From: Kalmanozyma brasiliensis GHG001
Taxonomy: Eukaryota; Basidiomycota; Ustilaginomycetes; Ustilaginales
Length of the DNA stretch: 64,000 nt
Assembly: GCF_000497045.1 (NCBI RefSeq)
Contig: NW_015961953.1
Location: 124,001 to 188,000 of the forward strand
Reading direction: 5' to 3'
Shown: positions 1 to 9,765 of the stretch, piece after piece
How positions within the stretch are numbered: the stretch's first letter is position 1
Layout: every line of letters starts with the position of its first letter
Notes under the pieces: generated by a model
Seen by the model: only the letters and a program-made list of their open reading frames with translations
What the model was told of the DNA's origin: nothing
Databases searched by the model: none
Program-made: the position numbers and the translations under genes

Positions 1-1759
1 ATGTAGGAGGTTCACAATCCCAATCGTGAAGATGCGGGAAAGCAACACTCGCCTCAGCCTTTCCATCTAACACTTCTTCTAGGAAAAAGACTCGGCACGT
101 GATGCACACGGCGGTTGACGTTTACAGAGGTCTAACACACTGGAATTTTGCGCTCGTAAGTCCGTCGAGGCGATGGACCTTTCCCTACTGCCCCATCCGC
201 TCAACGCATTGTCTCCAGCTGGACTGCATGTCGGGTGGCCATACGCCGGCATGGATCGTATCGCCTGATGTCAATGAGAAAGCGAAGCACTTCAAAGACC
301 TTCTCAGGCTGGTGAAAGAGAGCAGAAGAAACGTTGAAGGCAGTCGGCGTATGGCCATTTGAAGCTCAAAATACTGGAGGGGGCCCTGGTGAATACAAAA
401 GAGTTGAAATACGCTTACGCCGCACCAGGCATGTTTGAATTGAACACGACGCAGTCTGGCGTGTTTGCTTTCAGGTCTGGCTTGCTGAGCCGCTGAGGAT
501 GAGCTCTAAATTTACCCTTCCGCTGCCAGTCTTGAGCCGAAGAGGCGATTTGGTCCCAAATCTGCGTCATCTCTCTTTGTGTAAAGAGCAGCACACAACG
601 TCAGAGCCGAAAGCGCTCTCTCTGTCTCTCGTAAACGCGTCGTCAAGCAGACACGCTGCTTTGTCTGGCACAGACCGAACGGCCAACGGCACAACGTTCA
701 GAGGGGCAAAAGCACAAAGGGTGGGAACAGTGAGCTTGATGAGAACGCCTCTTGCCCTCGCCACGCTCTCTTGTCTGTCTCTGCCTCAGGCGCAGCTGGC
801 TGGCCACGGAGGCGTGGATGAGCTGCGCGCTGCTGCGGTTCGCATACGGTGCAGACGACCCACTTGCTGTGATGCCGTTCAATTCCCCTTTTCGCCGCCA
901 CTCTGCGCTTTGACAGCGTACTTGAACAAGTAGAGCACACTCAACGGAATGAGCTGATAGGCAGCTTGAGAACATGTGTCGGTGGGTGCTATAGTTGAAG
1001 AGCAGTCTCGCCCGGCCCCTTCTTGCGACTGAGTTGAGTTGAGTTGAGTTGAGTTGAAGGCCGCTGTGACTCTGTGTCCGCGCAAATGGGATTGACTACT
1101 CCACTCTCTCTCTCTCAATCAGCCTAGGCCAGGCTTGCCTTGTGTCGCTCTGTCTCCTTTCCGTGACGGAGCCAACGCGTGCTGCTGCGCTCTGCTGCCG
1201 CGATATTTTTTAGGACTGCTTCAGAGGTCAGCCTCTCCCGATTCCAACGCATCGACCCTCCTCGTCGCCTGTCACTCTTCCCTTTCTCGTATCACCCTCT
1301 TTACCATCACGTCTTCCCTCTTCTAGCGTCTACCGCACCCGCTCTATATCGCGTTAGCACCCTACCAACTTCAAGCGCCCATCTACAACAGCTCATCCTT
1401 AGCGCATCACCCACTCGGATCCCCCATCTCACCAACGCGTATCTCCGCGAGATTGCATCGACCCGCATCCGCAGTATCACTCTAGCTATCCTCTCTTCAC
1501 TCGCTAGACGCCTTCGACGAGTGCCAATCAGGTCTCACTGCGGAAACAGCTCATTCTTCCCGCCATCAGGCCCGTCCAGCCTTCACCCACCTCCACTTGG
1601 CACACCTCAGCCCACTCGGTCACCCGCACCATCTCCAGCGTCGCAAGATCTCCTGCGCCAACATAACTGTGATCCTCCTTTGATCTCTTCGCTCTTTCAT
1701 CCTTTACGTTCGGTATCGTGTGACTTCGCACGCCGAAGCTGGACCCCACATCACTCTCC
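1..1759. other. Intergenic region and 5' leader of the LAMMER kinase gene
   Basis: No gene is supported here. Short open frames exist but lack family signatures and consistent codon use. The stretch holds a (GAGTT)5 microsatellite at 1031-1055 and a CT repeat at about 1104-1116. From about 1130 to 1759 it becomes strongly pyrimidine-rich, as is typical of the leader of the downstream kinase gene. Confidence 0.6.
1031..1055. repeat. (GAGTT)5 microsatellite
   Basis: Five perfect tandem copies of GAGTT, read directly from the sequence, in the intergenic region upstream of the LAMMER kinase gene. No function is implied. Confidence 0.9.
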
Positions 1760-3793
1760 ATGGCAACGGTCGTGCCACGGGCCAAGAAGCAAAGGACAAT
1801 ACCTGACGAGCTCATCGGCCTCAACCCGCTTCCCCTTCAAGGCATCGATCCCAACGATCCAAGCATGCTCGCACATCAGCATCCAATACCACCACCACAA
1901 CAGCAATATCCTTACTCCAACAACCCTGCAGCATCCTCATCCAACATGGCAGCAGCCAGCGGCAGTAGACCCGCAAAGCCCGCTCCTGGCTTCCAAAGAG
2001 TCAACGAGATGATCGCGGGCAAGGTACACGAGGTGTTTGTGATTGACGACGACACACCCCCACCAACCAACCCGCTCAGCGTGCAGGCGGCACGCGATCC
2101 GCATCTCGTCAACAACTACGCACACGCCAATGGTCACGCAGCAGCTGCGCCTTACACATCCACATTACAGGGCTACGCGGATCCACGTTACGACGCTGTG
2201 GCTCAAGCGCCCAAAGGGAAACGCAAAGCGCAAGACAACGGATCGAATGCCCGTGTTGCAGGCGCGCATCTGCACATGCTGCCCCACGATGCCGACCTGA
2301 TCGCTCCCGCACCCCATCCTGGTCTGCAAGGCGTGCCACCAGAGGCGCAGCTTCCAAAGAGACGCAAGCGAAGCCATCCCGTCAAACCGGAAGATGCAAT
2401 CGCAGCGGGCGGGACCTTTGATCCAAACGACGCTGCCGTGGCCGCTCACTTCGCAGCGTCGGGCGCACCGGGGTTGGTACCAGCCAAACGACAGGCCCCG
2501 GAGATGGTTCAGGCGAGAGTCGCACCCAACTATCGAGGAGGCTATCCAGCCGGAGCAGGCGCGCTCGACTACGCAGCACGCTACGATGCCGCAGCTGCCA
2601 ATGCTGCCAACGCCGCCTTCGCACAGGCGCATTCGGGATACGAGGGCACTGCCAGCGCGCGAGATTCGTACGCCAGTTCCGCATCCTACGTTGCCGCAGC
2701 CGCTGCCAACACGGGCCCCGTAGACGACGACCAGGGTCACTTTATCGTCAAAGAGGGCGACTACGTCACGAGCCGATACAAGATCCTGCGGCTGCTCGGT
2801 CAGGGGACCTTCGGTAAAGTGGTCGAGTGCTACGACAAGAAGCTACGCAAGTACGTCGCCATCAAGATCATCCGTGCGGTGCAAAAGTATCGCGATGCGA
2901 GTCAGATCGAGATCCGCGTGCTGCGCACCCTCCGCGAGAACGACCCGACCAACGACAACAAGTGCATCCATCTGCTCGAGACGTTCAACTTCAAGAACCA
3001 CGTGTGCATCGTCTCGGAGCTGCTCGGCAAGAGCGTCTTCGATTTTCTCAAGGAGAACAAGTTCCAGCCATTCCCGCCGTTGCACATCTGGCAGTTTGCG
3101 AAGCAGCTCATGCAGAGCGTTGCTTTCCTGCACCGATTGAATCTGGTACATACGGATTTGAAACCCGAGAACATCCTGCTGGTGGCCAGCGACCATTCTA
3201 TCGTGGCCACCTCGAGGCGACAGAATGCCAAACGCAAGCATGTGCTGCACAACACCGAGATCAGGTTGATCGACTTTGGGTCGGCGACCTTCAACGACGA
3301 GTTCCACTCTTCCGTGGTTTCGACGCGCCACTACCGTGCGCCGGAGATTATCCTGTCGATGGGCTGGTCTTTCCCATGCGACGTGTGGTCGATCGGATGC
3401 ATCCTCGTCGAGTTCTTCACCGGCGATGCGCTTTTCCAGACGCACGACAACCTCGAGCATCTCGCCATGATGGAAGCTGTCCTCGGAAAGATGCCCGATG
3501 ACTATCGGCGCAAAGCGGAGACCTACAAGCCCGAATTCTTCAAGCACGGTGCGCTCAAGTACCCCGTTCCCGAGACGAGCAAGGACAGCCGCAAATACGT
3601 TCGGCAGATGAAGAAGCTGCAGGATCTCATCAACACGCCCGCGACGCAGACGCAGTATGCCAAGCACAACTCGCGCTTCTTGGATCTGCTGCGGAAGCTG
3701 TTGGAGTTTGATTCGTCCCGAAGGATCAAGATTGCCGATGCGTTGAAGCATCCCTACTTTGCGCTGGATGAGAAGGATTTCCCGCCCATGTAA
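1760..3793 (+). CDS. KNS1: LAMMER/CLK-family dual-specificity protein kinase
   Basis: This is a 677-residue intronless protein. The first ~330 residues are low-complexity, rich in Ala, Pro and His, with basic NLS-like clusters. The kinase domain runs from about residue 339 to 670. It has a glycine loop (GQGTFGKV), the catalytic loop HTDLKPEN near 464, DFGSATF near 504, an APE-type segment (RAPEI), and the diagnostic EHLAMMEAVLG motif near 565-575 that names the LAMMER family. Family members phosphorylate SR-type splicing factors and, in yeasts (Kns1, Lkh1), act in nutrient, stress and adhesion responses in the nucleus and cytoplasm. The ATG at 1760 follows a pyrimidine-rich leader and is the first that opens the full domain. 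The identification is firm; the substrates in this organism are inferred. Confidence 0.96.
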   Translation: MATVVPRAKKQRTIPDELIGLNPLPLQGIDPNDPSMLAHQHPIPPPQQQYPYSNNPAASSSNMAAASGSRPAKPAPGFQRVNEMIAGKVHEVFVIDDDTPPPTNPLSVQAARDPHLVNNYAHANGHAAAAPYTSTLQGYADPRYDAVAQAPKGKRKAQDNGSNARVAGAHLHMLPHDADLIAPAPHPGLQGVPPEAQLPKRRKRSHPVKPEDAIAAGGTFDPNDAAVAAHFAASGAPGLVPAKRQAPEMVQARVAPNYRGGYPAGAGALDYAARYDAAAANAANAAFAQAHSGYEGTASARDSYASSASYVAAAAANTGPVDDDQGHFIVKEGDYVTSRYKILRLLGQGTFGKVVECYDKKLRKYVAIKIIRAVQKYRDASQIEIRVLRTLRENDPTNDNKCIHLLETFNFKNHVCIVSELLGKSVFDFLKENKFQPFPPLHIWQFAKQLMQSVAFLHRLNLVHTDLKPENILLVASDHSIVATSRRQNAKRKHVLHNTEIRLIDFGSATFNDEFHSSVVSTRHYRAPEIILSMGWSFPCDVWSIGCILVEFFTGDALFQTHDNLEHLAMMEAVLGKMPDDYRRKAETYKPEFFKHGALKYPVPETSKDSRKYVRQMKKLQDLINTPATQTQYAKHNSRFLDLLRKLLEFDSSRRIKIADALKHPYFALDEKDFPPM

Positions 3794-4262
3794 TCGCTAC
3801 TGGATGTGCTCCGCTTCCCACATGCTACCCGTCTTACGCTGCATCCATACCCTCGTCATTCACTTGTGCCGGTTCCGCTCGCATCTCCCTCCTGCAGCCT
3901 GACAAACTGTACGACTAGACTCTCCTTACCCTCGCATGCAATCGCACATAGCAGAATGTTTTGCCTTGGCACAACGTCTTTGTGCGGGATGAAAACCTAA
4001 AAGTAACACGGTGCGTTTGCGAGCGGGAAATTGACTTTGTGGGTGGTGGGGCCTTTGCATGCGTGTGTGCCTGCGTGTTGCGCTTTGCAAAAGTGGAGAG
4101 ACCAACACTTTTTTTTTGGGAACACCTTACGACTCAGCTACTTACATCCCGCACCTTACATCCTGCATCTTTCCCAAGACGACGTCATCTCCTGCGGCAC
4201 CTATCTACGAGGACGATCAGTATCGGCTGCAAGGGAAGCGACGAGGTGCGAAGAAACGCAAG
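3794..4262. other. Intergenic region with possible upstream coding extension
   Basis: Spacer between the kinase stop and the next gene, with an eight-T run near 4110. The downstream frame stays open back to an ATG at 4059. The part from about 4185 encodes a basic, NLS-like KRRGAKKRK and has coding-like codons, so the next gene may begin upstream or carry an unrecognised 5' exon here. Confidence 0.5.
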
Positions 4263-5366
4263 ATGGATCCGGCCTTCTCGTTAGCGGACGAGCTCGATCT
4301 GCAGCGGCAGCACGATAACGAGGAGGGGGAGCTGCAGTTCCACCCTGGGCTCGACCAGTACGACCACTACGGCCATGACTTTGCATCCGGCTCGACACTT
4401 GAAGACGAGTTCGCGCACGCTGGGCCATCGACATCGCACTTTGGCGCAACCTCGTTGGATTCCGAGCTGGAGGGTCTGCATCTTCGCGGGCACGGAACGG
4501 ACCTAGCCTCTGAGCTCGGCGGCGGCGGTGGAGGTGGCAGTCTAGCCGACGAACTTGACCCCTCCTTCACACCAGAGGCCATGTCGCGGCATGCCTCTTC
4601 AGCGTACGAAGACACCCAGCCTCTCGCGATGGAGGTTTCGGCACCCACCCTGGTCGTTGCACCATCCGAAGAAACGTTGGCGCAGACAGAAGGGTTCGTC
4701 TCCCAACTCTCCCTGCTCTCCGCAACGACTCCGGGTGGCGAGGGGGATACGGCGCAGCTCGAGGCGGTGGCAACCCGATATTTGACGCTACTCTCGCAGT
4801 GTACGGCGGAGAGGGAGGCGCAGTTACGGGAGCTACGCGAGCTCGAACGACGTCTTGATCGCGATCTTCCCGCATTCAGCCTGCCGAGCACATCGAGCTT
4901 CACCTCGATGCCATCCACTTCAAGCTGGGCGTCCGACCTCTCCTCACCTCCCTCCGGTCATCGCACAAGTGCTTCGATAAGCACCATCAGCAGCGATAGC
5001 ACCCTCACCCCGCCCCCGAGCACTGTCAACCTACCCCTCGTAGAGAGCGCAGCGTTCGCCCCGCTATACACGGCAACCGGAAGTCTGGTGGGAAGTCTCA
5101 CAACGATTCACGAGCACACGCAGGTGACGCGAGCAACGAGCGCCGACGCAGCGCGCAAGCTCAAGACGGTGCGCGGACTGGTGGACAAGTGGAAGTCGGA
5201 CGTGGAGAGTGTGGGCGAGAGCGAGGCGTGGATTGCTTCGCAAACGGCCGAGCGCGGGAGAGGAGGGTCGTGGGTGAGGGAGCAGGTCGATTGGTGTCGA
5301 GGGAGGATCGAGGAGGTCGAGTGTCGAGCGAGGGTCCTACTCACACCAGTATCCCTCGCTGGATGA
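4263..5366 (+). CDS. Uncharacterised protein with repeated S/T-L-x-x-E-[LF] motifs
   Basis: I do not recognise this 367-residue protein. Its N-terminal third carries five related short motifs: SLADELD, TLEDEF, SLDSELE, DLASELG and again SLADELD, the last next to a run of glycines. The middle is Ser/Thr-rich and probably disordered. The last ~110 residues look helical, with regularly spaced Leu, Glu and Lys. The ATG at 4263 has A at -3 and G at +4. An in-frame ATG at 4059 would add 68 residues, including a basic NLS-like stretch, but its context is poor. The frame is open and GC-rich at third positions throughout, which supports a real gene. The motifs suggest a short linear binding site used several times; that is inference. 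Confidence 0.7.
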   Translation: MDPAFSLADELDLQRQHDNEEGELQFHPGLDQYDHYGHDFASGSTLEDEFAHAGPSTSHFGATSLDSELEGLHLRGHGTDLASELGGGGGGGSLADELDPSFTPEAMSRHASSAYEDTQPLAMEVSAPTLVVAPSEETLAQTEGFVSQLSLLSATTPGGEGDTAQLEAVATRYLTLLSQCTAEREAQLRELRELERRLDRDLPAFSLPSTSSFTSMPSTSSWASDLSSPPSGHRTSASISTISSDSTLTPPPSTVNLPLVESAAFAPLYTATGSLVGSLTTIHEHTQVTRATSADAARKLKTVRGLVDKWKSDVESVGESEAWIASQTAERGRGGSWVREQVDWCRGRIEEVECRARVLLTPVSLAG

Positions 5367-5508
5367 TACCTCAGCACCACTTGCCAAGTCTTTAACCCCA
5401 CACCGCTCGTTCAAGAGATCACACATCTCACAACCCCCACGCATTCACACCGCACACAATCCATACCATCGTCCCCAATCCAATCGCATTGCATACCCCC
5501 CGACCCGT

Positions 5509-8500
5509 CTACTTCTTGGAAAAGTAATACATCAACACATCCAACAGCCCCGCGTCTTCGCCGTCCAACCCTAGCGCAGCGAAGATGCGTCCGTGGCTAT
5601 CGGTCACGCCCTCCGCCAGACATTTCGCATTGAGCTTCTTAAGCATTGTAGTGCTGACGAGCCTCAGGTCTGCGGTTGGGGCGGTGAGTGCGCCTTTCAG
5701 CAGGGGTGCGAGACGCGGAAGGAAGTCGTCGAGCACCAGTTCTGCCGGTAGACGCAGCAGGAGGGGCGTGTAGCCGGAGCGGAGGAGTGCAGGCGTCACC
5801 CCCGCACCGGGGTGCAGCGGGAGGAGGTCGAAGGATAGGATTGGATCGCAGTGCGAGGCCCACGTGGAGAGGATCGTCTCGTGCCCTTGGAGCGCGGTCT
5901 TCCTCGCCACTACCATCGATGATGGTGCAGGGGTCGAGATGGATAGTGATGCGATGGAGGTGAGGAGCAGATCCAATAGCTCACCTTCTTTCCCGGTCGC
6001 CGCGAATAGCGAGGCCTGATTCTCCACCAGTCGATGGAGCACCACTTGGGCGCTCAGCTGCAGCTCCCCGGGTGTGGCCTCGGAGAGGTATGGCTTGAGT
6101 GCACCGAACAGGCTGCTGAACAACCCGCCGTCGAGCCACGCGTCGGTGCCGGTGAACGACTCCTCGTCCGATTTCGGCGCGAGACCGTTTGGTCCGGGAT
6201 GGAGGAGCGTCTCGTCACCTCCCTCGGCGGACGATGGGGAGACCTTGAACTCAGCCGACAGCCTCGCGAGCCTCCTGAACGTACGCACATCCGCGGTCTG
6301 ACCCTCGAGCGCGCGGATCCAGCCCCACACCTCGGGCTTGGCCTTCGCTGGCGATGGCGAGGCGATCTGCGCATCCAGTCGCTTACCCCGGTTCTCGAGC
6401 GCGCTACCTCCGTTGGCTACCTGTGGAGGATGGCGCGACGGCGTCGATGCCAGCACTCCCCCACGCGACCCATTCGGCGAGGGAGTGTGAAGCATCGACA
6501 CGGGTCGCGGCAACCCCGATCTGCGAGCGCTACCCGGTGTGCCCCCAGAATGCCCACTCGATCCGCTCGACGTCGACGCCGTACGCTGCGTCTTCGGCTG
6601 CGGAGTCGACTGCAGCGAATCGAGCGCGTTCTGCCGTTCCACCAGCACGGACTGCGTCTTGACCGCACGCGTCGTGGCGGACACGGGGAGCTTGAAAGGC
6701 GAAGTGAAGTTCATACCCATCAGATCCATCGATGCGTCCTCGGGTGCGCTGAGCTGCACCGTGTCGTCTTCGCCTGCACCGTTGAAGCGGGGCAGTTGGG
6801 TGGCGTCGCTCGTGTCGTCGGCGTCGAAATTGGCGATGCTGAGGTTCTCGAGGTCGGCGTCGAGGCTGGTGTGGTTGGTGGGGATGGCGCGATGCAGGCG
6901 AGGCGTGCTGGAAGAGGCGGGCACTCGAGCGGAGCAGTACGATGATCCCGAGCCGGAGCCTTGCGAGGATAGTGACGATGAAGAGATGGCGCGGTTGCGT
7001 GCGACGCCGGGACTGAGGCCGGGCGAGCTGACTTGGCTGGAAGCGGGACCACGACGCGGCTGAGGCGTTTCGAGGTCCAGAGCGACGGGAGTAGGACTGG
7101 TCGGAAGCGGGACCGCGATCGCAGTCTCGATTCGCTGGTGAGCTGTGGGGCTCACGAGTACGGACAGCTCGGTCGACGGCCTCAGATTCGATGCCTGGCT
7201 CGACTGTTGGGCACCCTTCCTAATCGGCATGAATCCAGTGCTTCTCTTCGCAACGGGAGTGGCGGATTCCTCAGCCGGAGCTTGACGTTGAAGCTCGTGG
7301 TGATGTTGCTGGTATTGCTGGTGCTGCAGCTCTCGCTGCTGTTGTTCGGCCAATGCAGCCCGCGCATCAGCGACGCGAGCCTCGTGTGCGGCCGCAGCAT
7401 CCTCGGCCTTCTTGCGTTCTCTCTCCTGCGCAGCTTTGGCTGCTGCCGCCTTCTTGGCCTGGATTAGCGCCATCGATGCACCGCCAGGCCTAGCACGGAC
7501 GGGTCCAGCACCGGCTTTCGGCTTCTGTTCGACGATGGCCTCTGTCTCCACGTCAGCCGGTGCCAACGCAGCCACCTGCTTCTTCGTCGATGGATCGAGC
7601 GAATTCAAAATGACGTTCGCCTGGTCGGGCCAGTAGCGGTGGAAGATCCAGAATGCCTCCCTGCCCTTGGTCCTTGCGGCTGGATTTGAGTCGCCGACGC
7701 CCTTTCTCATGCACTTATCGAGCAGGTCCAAGCCTCCATGCGACTCCACCGCATGCTTGCGGTGCGCGGCGTGGTGGTTCAGGACGGTGCAAAGGTGATC
7801 AGCAGTCGCTGTTCGAGTGGCGACATTCTTGTCCTGCATGCCCTGCCAGATGAGCTGGAGGTAGAGCGGGCGGAAGCTGACGTTGATCATGATTGCCGCC
7901 GCGGCCTCCTGCGTCGCGTTGGCGATAAGCTTCTTCGTGAATCCAGCCATGCCGATGAGGTGGATGAGGAAGGCCTCGACACAAGGGCCGAGATCATCAC
8001 CTAGCTCGATGGCCAGCTCTTGAACGAGGTGGACGCCGTGCATGGACAATGTGGTTCGCAGACTGGCGACAGATTTGAGGATGCCCTCTTGAACGCTCTT
8101 GAGCTGTCCGACAAAGAAAGCTTCTCCGAACTGACGATGCGCGCCGGAGACGATGAGACCGCGGATCTTGATCATGGACTGTTCGCGATTGAGCCAGTTG
8201 TGCTCGGACTCTTTGGACTCGAAGAAGGGCATCATGGTTGCGAAGGTGCGTTCCAAGTCGGATCGGGAAGCGATGTAGACTGGGCGGATGTCGTCAGCTT
8301 CGGCAGTTGCGGCAGCCGATTGTGCTGTGGGAGGTGCGGCTTGGGACGCAGTTGCCTTGGTGTACGAGGTGGGTGTCTCAACTTCAACGCCATGAGACGA
8401 GGTGGTCCGGCTGCGAGTGGTAGGTGCAAAGGCTGATGCTGTTGGTGGTGGTGGACTGAGGACCGCCTCTGTTGAAGCTGACGGCGCGCCAAGCACCTCG

Positions 8501-9246
8501 CGAAGGATGCCGTCCGCGGTCTGCTTTCTGACAGCTCGCTTCTCGAGCTCCTTTTTGAGGTCTGCTTTGGCGCCAGGAGCCGCGCTGCTGAAGAGACTGA
8601 CAAGCGTTGAGCGGGCACCTTCCCTGACTGTCGCATCTGCATCGAGCAGCAGCTCCACTGTGATCGGAAGAAGCGGTCTGACCGGGTACTTTTCGCAGTT
8701 CTGCCGCAAGATGGGTAAGAGCAGCACCGATTGCTCTCGCACTCGCGCCATTTTGGCGGAAAGACCTCCTTCCCGGAGAGTGCGCTCGAAGATGCCAAGC
8801 GGCGTTTCGGTTTCTTTCCCCTTGCCCGAAGACGTGAGCTGTGCCGAGCTGATGGCATACGCAGCGTTGCCGAGCTCGATTAGCGCAGTGCGTGCAGCTT
8901 CGCGGATGCGTTCCTTCTGATCGCCGAGCTTTTCGATGGCTAGCAAAGTGACCGAGTTGACCAGCATGCGGACATTGTGGTTGAGCACCGACTGCGTATC
9001 GGTGCCATCGCCAGAGTAGATCATCGAGGCGTACGTTGGGATGAAGGAGAGGGAAGCTGTGCTCAAGGCCTGGTTGGAATGCTTGAGTGCTACCTTAACA
9101 GCCGAGGTGACGGCATCTGCTTCGACGACATAGCCGGCTGATTCGATCTGAGACTGCAAGGAGTGTAGTGCTGCGACTCTCTTGTCGACTTCGATGTTGG
9201 ACTCTATTCGTTGCGCCAGCTCGTAGATGGCATCCGGGTCCGCCAT
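5509..9246 (-). CDS. STU1: CLASP-family microtubule plus-end protein (Stu1-like)
   Basis: About 1245 residues without introns. An N-terminal TOG/HEAT-like region (about 1-260) is followed by a clear CLASP N-terminal domain (about 320-560). That domain contains the stretch around NWLNREQSMIKIRGL and a helical array ending in DHLCTVLNHH. A Lys/Ala/Glu-rich helix and a Gln/His-rich segment follow, then a long Ser/Pro-rich linker (about 640-950) of the kind that binds microtubules, and a C-terminal HEAT-like region. CLASP proteins bind plus ends, suppress catastrophe and act at kinetochores and the spindle midzone. The start at 9246 (MADPDAIYELAQ) is chosen because the domain begins there; an in-frame ATG at 9324 would add 26 residues. 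The gene is divergent from the IMPACT-domain gene. Confidence 0.93.
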   Translation of the reverse strand: MADPDAIYELAQRIESNIEVDKRVAALHSLQSQIESAGYVVEADAVTSAVKVALKHSNQALSTASLSFIPTYASMIYSGDGTDTQSVLNHNVRMLVNSVTLLAIEKLGDQKERIREAARTALIELGNAAYAISSAQLTSSGKGKETETPLGIFERTLREGGLSAKMARVREQSVLLLPILRQNCEKYPVRPLLPITVELLLDADATVREGARSTLVSLFSSAAPGAKADLKKELEKRAVRKQTADGILREVLGAPSASTEAVLSPPPPTASAFAPTTRSRTTSSHGVEVETPTSYTKATASQAAPPTAQSAAATAEADDIRPVYIASRSDLERTFATMMPFFESKESEHNWLNREQSMIKIRGLIVSGAHRQFGEAFFVGQLKSVQEGILKSVASLRTTLSMHGVHLVQELAIELGDDLGPCVEAFLIHLIGMAGFTKKLIANATQEAAAAIMINVSFRPLYLQLIWQGMQDKNVATRTATADHLCTVLNHHAAHRKHAVESHGGLDLLDKCMRKGVGDSNPAARTKGREAFWIFHRYWPDQANVILNSLDPSTKKQVAALAPADVETEAIVEQKPKAGAGPVRARPGGASMALIQAKKAAAAKAAQERERKKAEDAAAAHEARVADARAALAEQQQRELQHQQYQQHHHELQRQAPAEESATPVAKRSTGFMPIRKGAQQSSQASNLRPSTELSVLVSPTAHQRIETAIAVPLPTSPTPVALDLETPQPRRGPASSQVSSPGLSPGVARNRAISSSSLSSQGSGSGSSYCSARVPASSSTPRLHRAIPTNHTSLDADLENLSIANFDADDTSDATQLPRFNGAGEDDTVQLSAPEDASMDLMGMNFTSPFKLPVSATTRAVKTQSVLVERQNALDSLQSTPQPKTQRTASTSSGSSGHSGGTPGSARRSGLPRPVSMLHTPSPNGSRGGVLASTPSRHPPQVANGGSALENRGKRLDAQIASPSPAKAKPEVWGWIRALEGQTADVRTFRRLARLSAEFKVSPSSAEGGDETLLHPGPNGLAPKSDEESFTGTDAWLDGGLFSSLFGALKPYLSEATPGELQLSAQVVLHRLVENQASLFAATGKEGELLDLLLTSIASLSISTPAPSSMVVARKTALQGHETILSTWASHCDPILSFDLLPLHPGAGVTPALLRSGYTPLLLRLPAELVLDDFLPRLAPLLKGALTAPTADLRLVSTTMLKKLNAKCLAEGVTDSHGRIFAALGLDGEDAGLLDVLMYYFSKK

Positions 9247-9765
9247 GGTTCGTGATTGATCGTGCTCCACACGCTGTTGGAAGCGAGAAACGATTGGGTC
9301 GTGCGATGTAGCTCGCCGCAGCAATGCAGATGATTGTGCGAGATCGGTTGCTGGATTTTGAGAGACGATGATGGGTCAAATCTGGTCTGCTGAGCGTGAT
9401 GATAGCAGCGAAGGAAGAAAGGGCAGCGAAGGAAGAAAGGGCAGCGTTGGCAGGCGCAGGCAGCTGCAGCAATCTTTTGATCTGATCATGGCTGCAGCCG
9501 CGGGAAAAAGTGTTGGTCTGCCTCGCGCGCCGCTCTCTTGCCTTTCCAAGCGCAAATCAACACCAACTCAAACTCAAACTGCGACGCGTCTTGGCCCAAG
9601 ACTCGTTTCGACGTAACATTTGAAGCTTTTCGCACAGTCATGCCTCCACTTTCGGTTCGGCAACCAACCTGAACCCTTGCGAATGCTGAGTCGTGGGACA
9701 AGGTGTTGACAGCCACACCATCATACCTTCACCGCCGTCAAGAGACGCTCCAAGTCGATGCTGCA
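9247..9765. other. Divergent promoter region between STU1 and the IMPACT-domain gene
   Basis: It contains no supported gene. It holds a perfect 18-bp tandem duplication at 9407-9442. Both flanking genes start at its edges, so it must carry both promoters. No TATA box is obvious. Confidence 0.6.
9407..9442. repeat. 18-bp perfect tandem duplication
   Basis: Two identical purine-rich 18-bp units (9407-9424 and 9425-9442) lie back to back in the divergent promoter between STU1 and the IMPACT-domain gene. Confidence 0.9.

Noticed and set aside
1179..2012. A long open frame over the kinase leader, overlapping its N-terminus
   Set aside because: It has no ATG at its start and lies in CT-rich leader sequence, where stop codons are rare. 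The product is Ser/Pro/His-rich and unlike a protein.
2843..3751. A 302-codon open frame antisense to the LAMMER kinase
   Set aside because: Shadow of the kinase domain frame; no independent features.
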